From positions 1,736,001 through 1,800,000 of the forward strand of contig NZ_JAHWXK010000001.1 in NCBI RefSeq assembly GCF_023091155.1: DNA of 64,000 nt, read 5' to 3'. The first letter of the stretch is position 1. Each line of letters starts with the position of its first letter. Below, piece by piece: positions 31,832-40,939 of this stretch. The notes beneath the pieces are model-generated. The model was given only the letters and a program-made list of their open reading frames with translations. It did not search any database and was not told the DNA's origin. This stretch comes from Microbacterium sufflavum. GTDB taxonomy: Bacteria > Actinomycetota > Actinomycetes > Actinomycetales > Microbacteriaceae. Both the position numbers and the translations under genes were made by a program.

Positions 31832-33172
31832 ATGGCACGCACGGCGCACGCAGACGACTTCGCGCTCTCCCGAGTCACACCGGAGGCCCGCAAGCCCTGG
31901 TTCGGAATCGCAGTGCAGCGATTCGGACAGGTCTCGGCCCTCTCGCAGTTCCTCCTCGGCGCGACCCTCGGCTACAGCATGACGTTCGGCGAGGCCGTCC
32001 TCGCCTTCCTGTTCGGCTCGATCATCCTCGAGGTGATCATGTGCGTGGTCGGTTTCATCGGCCAGCGCGAAGGCCTGAACACCGCCCTCCTCGCCCGCTG
32101 GACCGGCTTCGGCGAGATCGGCGCCTCGCTGGTCGGCCTCGCGATCGGCATCAGCCTGATCGGCTGGTTCGGTATCCAGTCGGCGATCTCGGCGCAGTCG
32201 CTCGACGCCCTCATGCCCGGCGCCCTGCCGGTGTGGGCGTGGAGCCTCATCTTCGGCCTCGCGGTGACCGCGATCGTGGCCTTCGGCTTCGTCGGCATGC
32301 AGTGGCTCGCGAACATCACGGTGCCGCTGTTCCTGATCCTGGTGGGATGGTCGGTCATCTCCGAGCTGAGCCGCCACGACATCGGTGAACTGCTGACCGG
32401 TCCGGCCCCCGGCCCCACCATGAGCGTGTGGGCGGGCACCGGCATCGTCGCGGGCGGCCTCATCGTCGGCGCCATCATCACCGGCGACATGACCCGCTTC
32501 AACCGCTCGCGCGCCGACGTCGTCAAGCAGACCGTGCTGGGCGTCTCGCTCGGCGAGTTCGTGATCGGCCTGGCCGGCGTGCTCCTCGCGCACGCCGCCG
32601 CCACCGGCGACATCGTCGCGATCGTCACCTCGTCGGTGGGCTTCATCGGCCTGTTCATCGTGCTGACCGGCACGCTGAAGATCAACGACTGGAACCTGTA
32701 CTCCTCCACCCTCGGCCTGGTGAACTTCATCTCCACCGCGTTCGGCAAGAACCTGCACCGCGTGACCACCACGATCGTGCTCGGCGTCGTCGGCTCGGTG
32801 CTCGCCGCGGTCGGCATCCTCGGGCAGTTCACCGAGTTCCTGATCGTGCTCAGCGTCGCGTTCCCGCCCATCGCCGGCATCATGGTCGCCGAGTACTACG
32901 TGGTGCGGCGCTGGCGTCCCGAGCTCGACGCGACCCGCGAGCAGGGCACGCTTCCAGCCACCGCTCCGCGCATCGTCCCCGCGACCATCGTCGTCTGGCT
33001 GGTCTCGTCCCTCGTCGGGTACTTCGTCACCTGGGGCATTCCGTCGCTGCTCAGCCTCTTCCTGTCGATGGTGCTGTACATCGTCGTCGGCAAGCTCGGC
33101 TGGGTGCGCGGCGTCGGCGTCGCCACCACGCGCCAGGCGAGCCCCGTCGACAGCGCCCCCGCGGCGGTCTGA
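31832..33172 (+). CDS. NCS1-family nucleobase/hydantoin permease (CodB-like)
   Basis: 446 residues with about twelve membrane helices. The first helices contain RFGQVSALSQFLLGATLGYS and the fourth to fifth WFGIQSAISAQSLD. These follow the cytosine permease pattern of the NCS1 family, which imports purines, cytosine, allantoin, hydantoins or uracil with Na+ or H+. The start follows a GAAGGA ribosome site. It opens the operon that continues with the HyuA-like and DUF917 genes, so it most likely brings in their substrate. The twin palindromes lie upstream. Confidence 0.88.
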   Translation: MARTAHADDFALSRVTPEARKPWFGIAVQRFGQVSALSQFLLGATLGYSMTFGEAVLAFLFGSIILEVIMCVVGFIGQREGLNTALLARWTGFGEIGASLVGLAIGISLIGWFGIQSAISAQSLDALMPGALPVWAWSLIFGLAVTAIVAFGFVGMQWLANITVPLFLILVGWSVISELSRHDIGELLTGPAPGPTMSVWAGTGIVAGGLIVGAIITGDMTRFNRSRADVVKQTVLGVSLGEFVIGLAGVLLAHAAATGDIVAIVTSSVGFIGLFIVLTGTLKINDWNLYSSTLGLVNFISTAFGKNLHRVTTTIVLGVVGSVLAAVGILGQFTEFLIVLSVAFPPIAGIMVAEYYVVRRWRPELDATREQGTLPATAPRIVPATIVVWLVSSLVGYFVTWGIPSLLSLFLSMVLYIVVGKLGWVRGVGVATTRQASPVDSAPAAV

Positions 33173-33211
33173 GCGACCGCGACAGAACCACCCCACACGA
33201 AAGCGAGCATC

Positions 33212-34759
33212 ATGCACATCGGCATCGACGTCGGCGGCACCAACACCGACGCCGTCCTCATGGACGGCACCCGCACCCTGGCGGGGGTGAAGCACTCCAC
33301 GACCCCCGACGTGACCCGCGGGATCGTGCAGGCCATCGAGGACCTGCGCGCCGGCCACTCCTTCGAGGGTGCAGACATCGATGCGGTCATGATCGGCACG
33401 ACGCACTTCATCAACGCGCTCGTGCAGGCCAGCCGGCTCGCGCCGGTCGCGGCGCTCCGGCTGGGGCTCCCCGCCACGCGCGCGCTGCCGCCGCTGATCG
33501 ACTGGCCGGAGGTGCTGGTGGAGGCCACGCAGGCGCGCAGCTACCTCGCCCACGGCGGATACGAGTTCGACGGGCGACCCATCTCGCCGCTCGACCCGGA
33601 GGAGATCCGTGCGCACGCCGAGGACATGAAGGCCCACGGCATCCGCTCGGTCGCGATCTCCTCGGTGTTCAGCCCGGTCAACCACGACCTCGAGGTGCGG
33701 GCAGCCGAGATCGTGGCCGACGTGCTCGGGGCGGATGCGGCGATCTCACTGTCGCACGAGATCGGACGCATCGGGCTGCTGGAGCGGGAGAACGCGACCA
33801 TCATCAACGCGGCGCTGCGCGAGCTCGCGTCCGAGATCGTCGACGGGCTCACCTCGGCCGTGCGCGCGCAGGGCATCGAAGCGCCCATCTTCCTGAGCCA
33901 GAACGACGGCACGCTCATGGACGAGGACTACGTGCGCCGCTACCCGGTCGCGACCTTCGCCTCCGGCCCCACGAACTCGATGCGCGGTGCCGCCGCCACG
34001 AGCGGCCTCGACGACTGCGCCGTGATCGACGTCGGCGGCACGACGGCCGACATCGGACTGCTCATCAACGGCTTCCCGCGCGAGACCGCGAACGAGGTGA
34101 AGGTCGCGGGCATCCGCACCAACTTCCGGATGCCCGACGTGCTCTCCCTCGGCATCGGCGGCGGCAGCATCGTCGACGAGGAGACCGCGGAGGTCGGCCC
34201 CGCATCGGTCGGGTACAAGCTGACGACCGAGGCGCTGGTGTTCGGCGGCTCCACCCTCACCGCGACCGACATCGCGGTCGCGGCCGGCCGGGCACAGGTG
34301 GGCGACCCGAGCCGCGTGGCCCACCTCGACCCCGCCTTCGTGCAGCGCGTGCTCGACCGCATCGCCGAGCGGGTGTCCGAGGCCGTGGACCGCATGCGCA
34401 CCTCGCCCGAGCCGATCGCGGTCGTCGCGGTCGGCGGCGGCTCCATCCTGCTGCCCGACGAGCTGCCGCTGTTCGGCACCGTGCACCGCCCGGAGAACTA
34501 CGCGGTCGCCAACGCCATCGGCGCCTCGATCGCCCAGGTCGGCGGCGAGATCGACAAGGTGTACGCGATCGAGCCGGGCCGCCGCGAGGAGACCCTCGCC
34601 GAGGTGCGGGCCGAGGCCGTGGACAAGGCCATCGCCGCGGGAGCCAAGCCGTCCACCGTGTCGATCATCGACTTCGACGAGGTGCCCATCCCGTACCTTC
34701 CCGGCAACGCCACGCGCATCCGCGTCAAGGCCGTCGGCGACCTCGACATGGGGGTCTGA
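33212..34759 (+). CDS. HyuA-type hydantoinase/oxoprolinase family protein
   Basis: 515 residues. The N-terminal Hydant_A_N motif is HIGIDVGGTNTDAVLMDG, the second phosphate loop of the actin-like fold is CAVIDVGGTTADIGLLINGFP, and the third motif is VVAVGGGSILLPDE. It is shorter than N-methylhydantoinase A or oxoprolinase (about 650-1200 residues) and lacks their C-terminal extension. No HyuB gene is present; the following DUF917 genes take its usual place. ATP-dependent activation of a cyclic amide is the family function; the actual substrate is inferred only from neighbours. It is the second gene in the operon, 39 bases after the permease. Confidence 0.85.
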   Translation: MHIGIDVGGTNTDAVLMDGTRTLAGVKHSTTPDVTRGIVQAIEDLRAGHSFEGADIDAVMIGTTHFINALVQASRLAPVAALRLGLPATRALPPLIDWPEVLVEATQARSYLAHGGYEFDGRPISPLDPEEIRAHAEDMKAHGIRSVAISSVFSPVNHDLEVRAAEIVADVLGADAAISLSHEIGRIGLLERENATIINAALRELASEIVDGLTSAVRAQGIEAPIFLSQNDGTLMDEDYVRRYPVATFASGPTNSMRGAAATSGLDDCAVIDVGGTTADIGLLINGFPRETANEVKVAGIRTNFRMPDVLSLGIGGGSIVDEETAEVGPASVGYKLTTEALVFGGSTLTATDIAVAAGRAQVGDPSRVAHLDPAFVQRVLDRIAERVSEAVDRMRTSPEPIAVVAVGGGSILLPDELPLFGTVHRPENYAVANAIGASIAQVGGEIDKVYAIEPGRREETLAEVRAEAVDKAIAAGAKPSTVSIIDFDEVPIPYLPGNATRIRVKAVGDLDMGV

Positions 34760-34760
34760 C

Positions 34761-35861
34761 ATGAGCTGGACGATCACCCCCGCCCACATCGACGGACTCG
34801 CGCGCGGGGCTGCCGTGCTCGGCACGGGTGGCGGCGGCGACCCGTACATCGGCGCGCTCCTCGCCCGGCAGGCCCTCGCGAGCGGCGACGTCACCGTGGT
34901 CGCCCTCGACGAGGTGCCCGACGACGCCCTGGTGCTGTTCGTCGCGATGATGGGCGCGCCCACCGTCATGGTCGAGAAGCTGCCGAGTCTGGCCGAGGTC
35001 ATCGAGCCCGTGAAGGCGCTGGGCATCCACCTCGGCCGCCCGGTCACGCACATCGCGTGCGCCGAGGTCGGCGGCGTCAACTCCACGATCCCGATCGCCG
35101 CGGCCGCCGCGCTCGGCCTGCCGCTGGTCGACGCCGACGGCATGGGGCGCGCGTTCCCGGAGCTGCAGATGGTGCTGCCGACGCTGTACGGCGTGACCGC
35201 GTCGCCCCTCGCCTTCAGCGACGAGAAGGGCAACACCGGGGTGCTGCAGACGGCCGACAACTCCTGGACCGAGCGCATCGCCAGGGTCGCGTGCGTCGAG
35301 ATGGGCTGCTCCGTCATGATCTCGGGCTTCTCGATGTCGGGCACCGCCGCGCGAGAGTCCCTCGTGGCGGGGTCGCTGTCGCGCTGCATCGAGATCGGCC
35401 GGAGCATCGCCGCCGCGCGCGACGAGAAGACCGACCCGGTCGCGGCGGTCGTGGAACTGCTCGGCGGGCGCGAGCTGTTCGACGGCAAGGTCGTCGACGT
35501 CAACCGCGCCACCACCACCGGGTTCGCCCGCGGGCGCGCCCGCATCGACGGCGACGGCGGCACCACGCTCACCCTCCGGTTCCAGAACGAGCACCTGGTC
35601 GCCGAGGCCGACGGCGCGGTCCTCGCGACCACACCCGACCTCATCATGGTGCTCGACGGCGAGTCGGGCGAGCCGATCACCACCGAGGGGCTGCGCTACG
35701 GCCAGCGCGTGCGCGTGATCGCGGCCCCCGCCGACGAGCGCTGGCACTCCGCGGAGGCCCTCGCGATGGTCGGCCCTGGCTACTTCGGCTACGACCTCGC
35801 AGCACACCGCTTCGACGGCACCGTCTCCGCCGCCGACGCCTCGACGGGGGCGGCCGCATGA
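34761..35861 (+). CDS. DUF917 (S-methyl-thiohydantoin desulfurase-like) protein, copy 1
   Basis: 366 residues. The DUF917 signature is complete: VLGTGGGGDPYIGALLARQAL near residue 20, GAPTVMVEKLP, EVGGVNSTIPIAAAAALGLP and LVDADGMGRAFPE. The C-terminal half carries VVDVNRATTTGFARGRA, FQNEHLVAE and EGLRYGQRVRVIA. DUF917 domains are named in Pfam, as I recall, after a thiohydantoin desulfurase; direct function here is unproven. It starts one base after the HyuA stop, and its stop overlaps copy 2 by ATGA, so the three proteins are made in a fixed ratio and may form a complex. Confidence 0.85.
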   Translation: MSWTITPAHIDGLARGAAVLGTGGGGDPYIGALLARQALASGDVTVVALDEVPDDALVLFVAMMGAPTVMVEKLPSLAEVIEPVKALGIHLGRPVTHIACAEVGGVNSTIPIAAAAALGLPLVDADGMGRAFPELQMVLPTLYGVTASPLAFSDEKGNTGVLQTADNSWTERIARVACVEMGCSVMISGFSMSGTAARESLVAGSLSRCIEIGRSIAAARDEKTDPVAAVVELLGGRELFDGKVVDVNRATTTGFARGRARIDGDGGTTLTLRFQNEHLVAEADGAVLATTPDLIMVLDGESGEPITTEGLRYGQRVRVIAAPADERWHSAEALAMVGPGYFGYDLAAHRFDGTVSAADASTGAAA

Positions 35862-36958
35862 GCTGGCAGCTCACCGCGGCCGACCTCCCCGACCTCGCCC
35901 GAGGCGCGACGCTGCTCGGCACGGGCGGGGGCGGCGACCCGTACATCGGGAAGATGCTCGTGGAACGGGTGCTCGGCGACGGCAGCATCACGATCCTCGA
36001 CCCGGACGAGCTGGCGGACGACCTCTTCGTGATCCCCACCGCGCAGATGGGCGCCCCGACGGTGATGGTGGAGAAGATCCCCGCTGGCACCGAGCCCACG
36101 CTGGCGCTGCGCACGCTCGAGGAGCACCTGGGGCGGACGGCCGATGCGACCATGCCCATCGAGTGCGGCGGCATCAACTCCATGATCCCGCTGATCGTCG
36201 CGGCCGAGACCGGGCTGCCCGTGGTGGACGCGGACGGCATGGGACGAGCGTTCCCCGAGCTGTCGATGGAGACCTTCGCGGTGTACGGCGTGCACGGCTC
36301 GCCGCTCGCGCTCGCCGGGGAGCGGGGCGAGAAGGTCGTGATCGACACGGGCGACGACGACCGGCAGATGGAGTGGCTCGCCCGCGGCATCACGATCCGG
36401 CTGGGCGGCGTCGGCCACATCGCCGAGTACGCCATGACCGGCGCCGACGTGCGGCGCACGGCCGTGCCACGGACCATCTCGATGGCGCTCGCGCTCGGCC
36501 GCGCCATCCGCCTGGCCCGCGAGGAGCACCGGTCCCCGTTCGAGGCGATCGCCGACACCCTCGCGACCACCCTCTACCCGCACGTGCGGGAACTGGGCGT
36601 CGGGAAGGTCGTGGACGTCGAGCGGCGGACGACGGAGGGCTTCGCGAAGGGCCGGGCCGTCATCGCTCCACTGGGGGCCGAGGGCGACGCGGTCGAGATC
36701 GCGTTCCAGAACGAGAACCTCACGGCCTACCGCGGTGGGGAGCTGCTGGCGATCGTGCCCGACCTCATCTGCGTGGTCGATCACGAGACCGCGGAACCGA
36801 TCACGACCGAGGGGCTGCGCTACGGGCAGCGGGTGCGCGTGCTCGGCATCTCCACGCCCGACATGATGCGCACGCCCGAGGCGCTGGCCGCGTTCGGTCC
36901 CACGGCGTTCGGCCTGACGGAGCCGTTCCGCCCGGTCGAGGGGACCCCCGCGTCCTAG
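35858..36958 (+). CDS. DUF917 protein, copy 2
   Basis: 366 residues, the same length as copy 1 and clearly a paralogue. It keeps LLGTGGGGDPYIGKMLVERVL, QMGAPTVMVEKIP, ECGGINSMIPLIVAAETGLP, VVDADGMGRAFPE and EGLRYGQRVRVLG. Differences are spread over the middle region, where GDDDRQMEWLARG replaces the corresponding segment of copy 1. Two full-length paired copies suggest a heteromer. The stop codon TAG is part of a TAGGCT box that can act as the -10 of the third copy. Confidence 0.85.
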   Translation: MSWQLTAADLPDLARGATLLGTGGGGDPYIGKMLVERVLGDGSITILDPDELADDLFVIPTAQMGAPTVMVEKIPAGTEPTLALRTLEEHLGRTADATMPIECGGINSMIPLIVAAETGLPVVDADGMGRAFPELSMETFAVYGVHGSPLALAGERGEKVVIDTGDDDRQMEWLARGITIRLGGVGHIAEYAMTGADVRRTAVPRTISMALALGRAIRLAREEHRSPFEAIADTLATTLYPHVRELGVGKVVDVERRTTEGFAKGRAVIAPLGAEGDAVEIAFQNENLTAYRGGELLAIVPDLICVVDHETAEPITTEGLRYGQRVRVLGISTPDMMRTPEALAAFGPTAFGLTEPFRPVEGTPAS

Positions 36959-36968
36959 GCTGGACGGC

Positions 36969-37997
36969 ATGAGGCTGGAGCGGGACGACGTGGCGGCGCT
37001 CGCCCGCGGCTACGCGCTCCTCGGCTCCGGCGGCGGTGGCTCGACCACAATGCTCGAGCTCATGCTGGGCGCCGCCGACCACGGGCCGATCGACGTCACG
37101 CCGGTGTCGGCGCTCGACCCCGCGACCCCGTGCCTCGGTGTCGCGTTCGTCGGCTCCACCATGCTTCTGAGCGAACGGATGCCGGGCGCAGAGCCGTTCG
37201 GTGCACTGCTGCGGGCGGTCGAGCGCTGGCTCGGACACCCCGTGCCGGCGGTCTGCTCGCTCGAGGGCGGGGGGATGAACGGGCTGGCGCCCCTCACCCT
37301 CGCGAAGACGCACACCGTGGTCGACGCCGACTGCACGGGTCGCGCGGTGCCCGGTCTCGACCAGATGTCGCTGTTCGTCGATCGCGTGCCCGGGCTCGTG
37401 TTCGCGTGCGAGACCGGCGCGGACGGAGTCGCCCTGGTCGAGGCGACCAGGGCGATCGACGCGGAGCGGGTGGTGCGGTCGGCCATCATCCAGGCCGGGG
37501 GAGTGGGCTGCGCGGTGCTCGCCGGCTTCACGGTGGGCGACCTGCGGGAGCACGCGATCGAGGGGCACCTGGCTCGGGCGCTCGACCTGGGGCGGGCGTT
37601 CCTCGCGCACGCCCGGCTCGCGCCGCCGCTGCTGGCGGAGGCCCTGGGCGGCGAGCTGCTCGCCGAGGGCCGGATCCTGTCGGTCGCGCCGTCCGTGACC
37701 GACCCGCACGTCAGCGCCATCGAGGTCGCGGGCATCGGCGGTACCGTGCACCGGGTGGTCGCGCGGTCGGAGACGCTCGCGGTGCTCAGCGACGGGCTGC
37801 TGGTCGCCGCGGCCCCCGAGGTGATCGTGGTGCTGGACGCCGTGTCCCGCGAGATCCTCGAGGTCACCGACCTCAGCCTGGCGCGGCACGTCGTCGTGCT
37901 CGCCCTGCCCGCGCCCGACTGGTGGAGCGAGCGCCCCGAGCGCCGCGCCCGCATCGTGCCGTCGGCCTACGGTCTCGACGGGCTGGACGCGGCATGA
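36969..37997 (+). CDS. divergent DUF917-family protein, copy 3
   Basis: 342 residues, shorter and less conserved. The glycine motif is LLGSGGGGSTTMLELML, without the DPYIG that follows in the other copies. EGGGMNGLAPLTLAKTHTVV and VDADCTGRAVPGLDQ are the later equivalents; the FPE of the other two is lost. The C-terminal DUF917 part is recognisable (AIEVAGIGGTVHRVV, EILEVTDLSLARHVVVL). TAGGCT at 36956-36961 lies seven bases before the ATG, so it may also be transcribed separately as a leaderless mRNA. A different substrate, a regulatory role, or decay are possible. Confidence 0.75.
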   Translation: MRLERDDVAALARGYALLGSGGGGSTTMLELMLGAADHGPIDVTPVSALDPATPCLGVAFVGSTMLLSERMPGAEPFGALLRAVERWLGHPVPAVCSLEGGGMNGLAPLTLAKTHTVVDADCTGRAVPGLDQMSLFVDRVPGLVFACETGADGVALVEATRAIDAERVVRSAIIQAGGVGCAVLAGFTVGDLREHAIEGHLARALDLGRAFLAHARLAPPLLAEALGGELLAEGRILSVAPSVTDPHVSAIEVAGIGGTVHRVVARSETLAVLSDGLLVAAAPEVIVVLDAVSREILEVTDLSLARHVVVLALPAPDWWSERPERRARIVPSAYGLDGLDAA

Positions 37998-39508
37998 GCG
38001 CCGCGCTTCCCCTCACCGCACTGCTCGCGCAGGGCGAGAACGGCGCTGTGCGCCTCGTCGCCGGGCCCGCCGACGCCGAGTGGGACGCGGTGTCGGTGGA
38101 GGCGGAGGAGGCCGACCTCCCGGCGCAGAGCCGCGGCGGCCTCGCGATCCTCACGGCCGCCGCGCCGCGCGCGACCTGGCAGCAGGATGCGATGCTGCGC
38201 CGGGTGCGCGACCGCGGCTTCACCGGACTCGCGCTGCCCGGCGCGGCCGACGTCGACCGCGGCGCCGTCCGGCTCGCGGCCAGGCTCGGGCTCACCCTGC
38301 TCGACGTCGAGCGGCCGGTGCAGCTCGCCCGGGCCTGCTGGATGCTGATCGAGGCGCGTGACGCCCTCACGCTCACCCGCGTGCGCAAGGTCGCGCAGTC
38401 GTTCGAGTACGCGGCGGACGACCTCGGCGACCTGCTCGGGCACCTCGCGGCGAACCTCGGCCTCGGCGTCGCGCTCATCGACGGCGCGGGGGTTCTGCGC
38501 GAAGCCGGGGGACACCTGGCCGATGCACTCCGCCACCGGATCCGCTTCGACGCGTGGACCGATGCCGCCCGGGCCGACGGCGACGCTGCGGCCTCGGTGC
38601 GCGTGGACAGTCCCGGCCGTTCCGGACTGCGGCTCGTGCTGTTCGGTCGCGGTCTCGGCGAGGCGCAGCTGCAGTCGCTCATCGTCGCCGCCGAGGTGGC
38701 GATGCCGGCCGTCGCCGCGCGGATCCTGATCGACGAGATCGCCGCGGTCAACGACGTCGCCGCATCGTCGGGGCTGCTGCGCGACTTCGTGGAGCTGCGC
38801 GGCACGGCCGACACCGACGTGGAGCGGCGGATGGCGGAGCGCGGGTGGCGCACCGGCGGGCATCACCTCGGTTTCCGCACGGTCGCGCGCGGCCGGCTCG
38901 ACCCGCTCGCGCTGCTGCGCTCGATCAGCCCGGCCCTCAGCGCCATCGACGCCGAGGCGCACGCCACCACCGCGGGGCGCGGCGTCAGCGGCTGGCTGTC
39001 GTTCGCCGAGGCTCCGGGGCCCGACCGGGTGGAGCGCGCGGTCGGGGCGCTGCGCGACGTGCACCTCGGCGCGCTGCGCGACTTCGCGGTGGCGACCGGT
39101 GTCGGCTCGCTGCAGAGCGGCCCGGAGGGGCTGGCCGCCACGCTCGACGAGGCGGGCGACGCGGCACGCATCGCGGCCGACCGCTCCGCCACGGGCTGGT
39201 TCGTGCGGGTGGACAGTCTCGGTCTGGAGCAGCTGCTGCTCGCCTGGACCGGGAACGACACGTTCGTGCCGGCGGCGCAGTCGCTCCTGGCGCCGCTCGC
39301 GGACGGGGGCGGCGAGCTGCTCACGACGCTGTCGGCCTACCTGGACCACGAGTCGGGGATCGCCGCGACCGCGGCCGCCCTCGGCCTGCACCGCAACACC
39401 GTCATGGTGCGCATCCGCCGGGTGCAGGAGCTGCTCGGGATCGACATGAGCGATCCGGAGGCCCGGCTCGCGCTGCACCTGGCGTGCCGGGCCGTGCTGC
39501 CGCGCTGA
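37994..39508 (+). CDS. PucR-family transcriptional regulator
   Basis: 504 residues. It starts with a PucR N-terminal purine catabolism-type domain (residues 1-125, VEAEEADLPAQSRGGLAILTA and VRDRGFTGLALPG). A long middle region follows. The C-terminal helix-turn-helix (residues about 440-500) has LSAYLDHESGIAATAAALGLHRNTVMVRIRRVQELLG. The ATG overlaps the stop of DUF917 copy 3 (ATGA), so it belongs to this operon and very probably controls it in response to the substrate. PucR proteins are usually activators of purine or nitrogen-compound catabolism; the twin palindromes upstream of the operon are the candidate binding sites. Confidence 0.88.
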   Translation: MSAALPLTALLAQGENGAVRLVAGPADAEWDAVSVEAEEADLPAQSRGGLAILTAAAPRATWQQDAMLRRVRDRGFTGLALPGAADVDRGAVRLAARLGLTLLDVERPVQLARACWMLIEARDALTLTRVRKVAQSFEYAADDLGDLLGHLAANLGLGVALIDGAGVLREAGGHLADALRHRIRFDAWTDAARADGDAAASVRVDSPGRSGLRLVLFGRGLGEAQLQSLIVAAEVAMPAVAARILIDEIAAVNDVAASSGLLRDFVELRGTADTDVERRMAERGWRTGGHHLGFRTVARGRLDPLALLRSISPALSAIDAEAHATTAGRGVSGWLSFAEAPGPDRVERAVGALRDVHLGALRDFAVATGVGSLQSGPEGLAATLDEAGDAARIAADRSATGWFVRVDSLGLEQLLLAWTGNDTFVPAAQSLLAPLADGGGELLTTLSAYLDHESGIAATAAALGLHRNTVMVRIRRVQELLGIDMSDPEARLALHLACRAVLPR

Positions 39509-39520
39509 CCCCGCCGCTGC

Positions 39521-39931
39521 CTACTCCGGGTCGCCGTGCAGCATCCAGGCGATGCCGAACCGGTCGACGAGCATGCCGAACGTCCCGCCCCACGGCGGCA
39601 CATCCAGCGGCATCGTGATGGTCGCGCCCTCGGAGAGCGCCTCCCACACGCGCTGCGTGACCTCCTGGGTGTTGCCGCTCAGCGACACGGAGATGCCCTG
39701 CGGCTTCTCGTAGGTCATGCCGTCGGGGGTGTCCGAGGCCATCAGCACGAGCCCGTCCGGGGTGGTGAGCTGCGCGTGCATCACGAGGTCCTGCTGCTCC
39801 GGGCTCTGCACCATGCCGGGGAACTCGCCGAAGACGCTGATGTCGAGCTCACCGCCGAGGACGCTCCGGTAGAACTCCATCGCCTCCCGGGCCTCGGTGC
39901 GGAACGACAGGTACGGGTTGAGGTTGGGCAT
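39521..39931 (-). CDS. VOC-family protein (PhnB-like)
   Basis: 136 residues. NPYLSFRTEAREAMEFYRSVLGGEL and FGMLVDRFGIAWMLHGDPE are the two halves of the PhnB-like glyoxalase/VOC fold. WGGTFGMLVDRFG is characteristic of this subgroup, in which metal ligands are often incomplete, so catalysis is uncertain. The ATG at 39931 follows AGGAG. It is convergent with the PucR gene and not linked by context to it. Confidence 0.82.
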   Translation of the reverse strand: MPNLNPYLSFRTEAREAMEFYRSVLGGELDISVFGEFPGMVQSPEQQDLVMHAQLTTPDGLVLMASDTPDGMTYEKPQGISVSLSGNTQEVTQRVWEALSEGATITMPLDVPPWGGTFGMLVDRFGIAWMLHGDPE

Positions 39932-40065
39932 GACTGCTCCTGGTCGTGTTCGGACTGCTGAGGATCCCCGCCGCGCCTCAGTCTCCGCTCCGTCGCGCGC
40001 CGTCGCAAGGGCAGGGGTACGACCGCGCCGACACCCGTCCCGGAGGTGCGGTGCCGGAGGGAGGG

Positions 40066-40815
40066 TCAGGGGTGCGCGGTCTCCGCGAGCCACTCCGCGA
40101 ACGTCTGCCGGCCGAGGTCGGCGTCGGGTCGCGGAAGCGCCTTGCCCTCCCGCATCCCCGTCATCTGCGGGCCGGGCACGCTCAGCGCCGGAACCCAGCC
40201 GCGGTAGCCCTGGTGTCGCGCGAATGCCCGGATCATGTCGGCCAGCTGTTCCTCTCGCGGCCCGGCGAAGTCCGCCACGCGACCCCGCGGGTCCCCGACG
40301 GCGAGAGCTGCGAGACGCTCGCCGACCTCGCGGGCGGCCACCGGCTGCGTGCGGGCCCGGGGTGCCACGTGGAGCGGGCCGAGCGTCGCGCGGGCGAACA
40401 TCTGCGCGGCGAACTCGTGGAACTGGGTGGCGCGCTGGATCGTCCACGGCACGGGTGACGCCTCCACGATCTTCTCCTGCGCGACTTTGCCCGCGTAGTA
40501 GTCGTAGGGGATGCGGTCGATGCCGACGATCGAGAGGAGCACCGCGTGTCGCACGCCCGCGTCGGCGGCGGCCGACAGCAGGTTGCCGGTCGCCGCGGTG
40601 AAGAACTCGATCGCCGCGCTCGCCTTCAGCGTCTCGATGCTCGCGACGTCGATCACCGCGTCCGCTCCGCGCAGCGCCTCGGACAGCCCTCTCCCGCTCA
40701 CCAGATCGACGCCGGTCGAGCGGCTGAGCACCACCGCGTCATGCCCCGCCTCCCGGACCGCGTCCACGGTGTGCCTGCCCACGACGCCGGTGCCACCGGC
40801 GACAGCGATTCTCAT
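40066..40815 (-). CDS. NmrA-like NAD(P)-binding oxidoreductase (ECF41 partner)
   Basis: 249 residues. The Rossmann motif is MRIAVAGGTGVVGRHTV, with NmrA-like layout: HAVLLSIVGIDRIPYDYYAGKVAQEKIV contains the Tyr-x-x-x-Lys-like pair. Such atypical SDR/epimerase-like proteins are one of the standard genomic neighbours and regulatory targets of ECF41 sigma factors. It is divergent from the sigma factor gene, and the gap holds a minus-strand sequence resembling the ECF41 promoter. GAAGGAG lies before the ATG. Its substrate is unknown; NAD(P)-dependent redox activity is presumed. Confidence 0.82.
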   Translation of the reverse strand: MRIAVAGGTGVVGRHTVDAVREAGHDAVVLSRSTGVDLVSGRGLSEALRGADAVIDVASIETLKASAAIEFFTAATGNLLSAAADAGVRHAVLLSIVGIDRIPYDYYAGKVAQEKIVEASPVPWTIQRATQFHEFAAQMFARATLGPLHVAPRARTQPVAAREVGERLAALAVGDPRGRVADFAGPREEQLADMIRAFARHQGYRGWVPALSVPGPQMTGMREGKALPRPDADLGRQTFAEWLAETAHP

Positions 40816-40856
40816 GCGTGCGTTCTCCTTCGTCTCGGGAATGGTCCTGCCTCTCC

Positions 40857-40883
40857 GACGATGCAGCCCGCGCGAATGTGAGG
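40857..40883 (-). promoter_or_regulatory. candidate ECF41-dependent promoter
   Basis: On the minus strand CCTCACA (40883-40877) and CGTC (40860-40857) are separated by 16 bases. This resembles the reported ECF41 consensus TGTCACA plus CGTC, quoted from memory; two of seven -35 bases differ. It would start transcription of the NmrA-like gene about 35 bases upstream of its ATG. Confidence 0.45.
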
Positions 40884-40939
40884 CGATCGGCGACATCCGC
40901 CGTGCCCGCGTGCGTCGCGCAGGGCCAGGATAGGAGACG

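Noticed and set aside
33212..34759. 5-oxoprolinase or N-methylhydantoinase proper
   Set aside because: The protein is only the HyuA part and too short, and no HyuB partner is adjacent.
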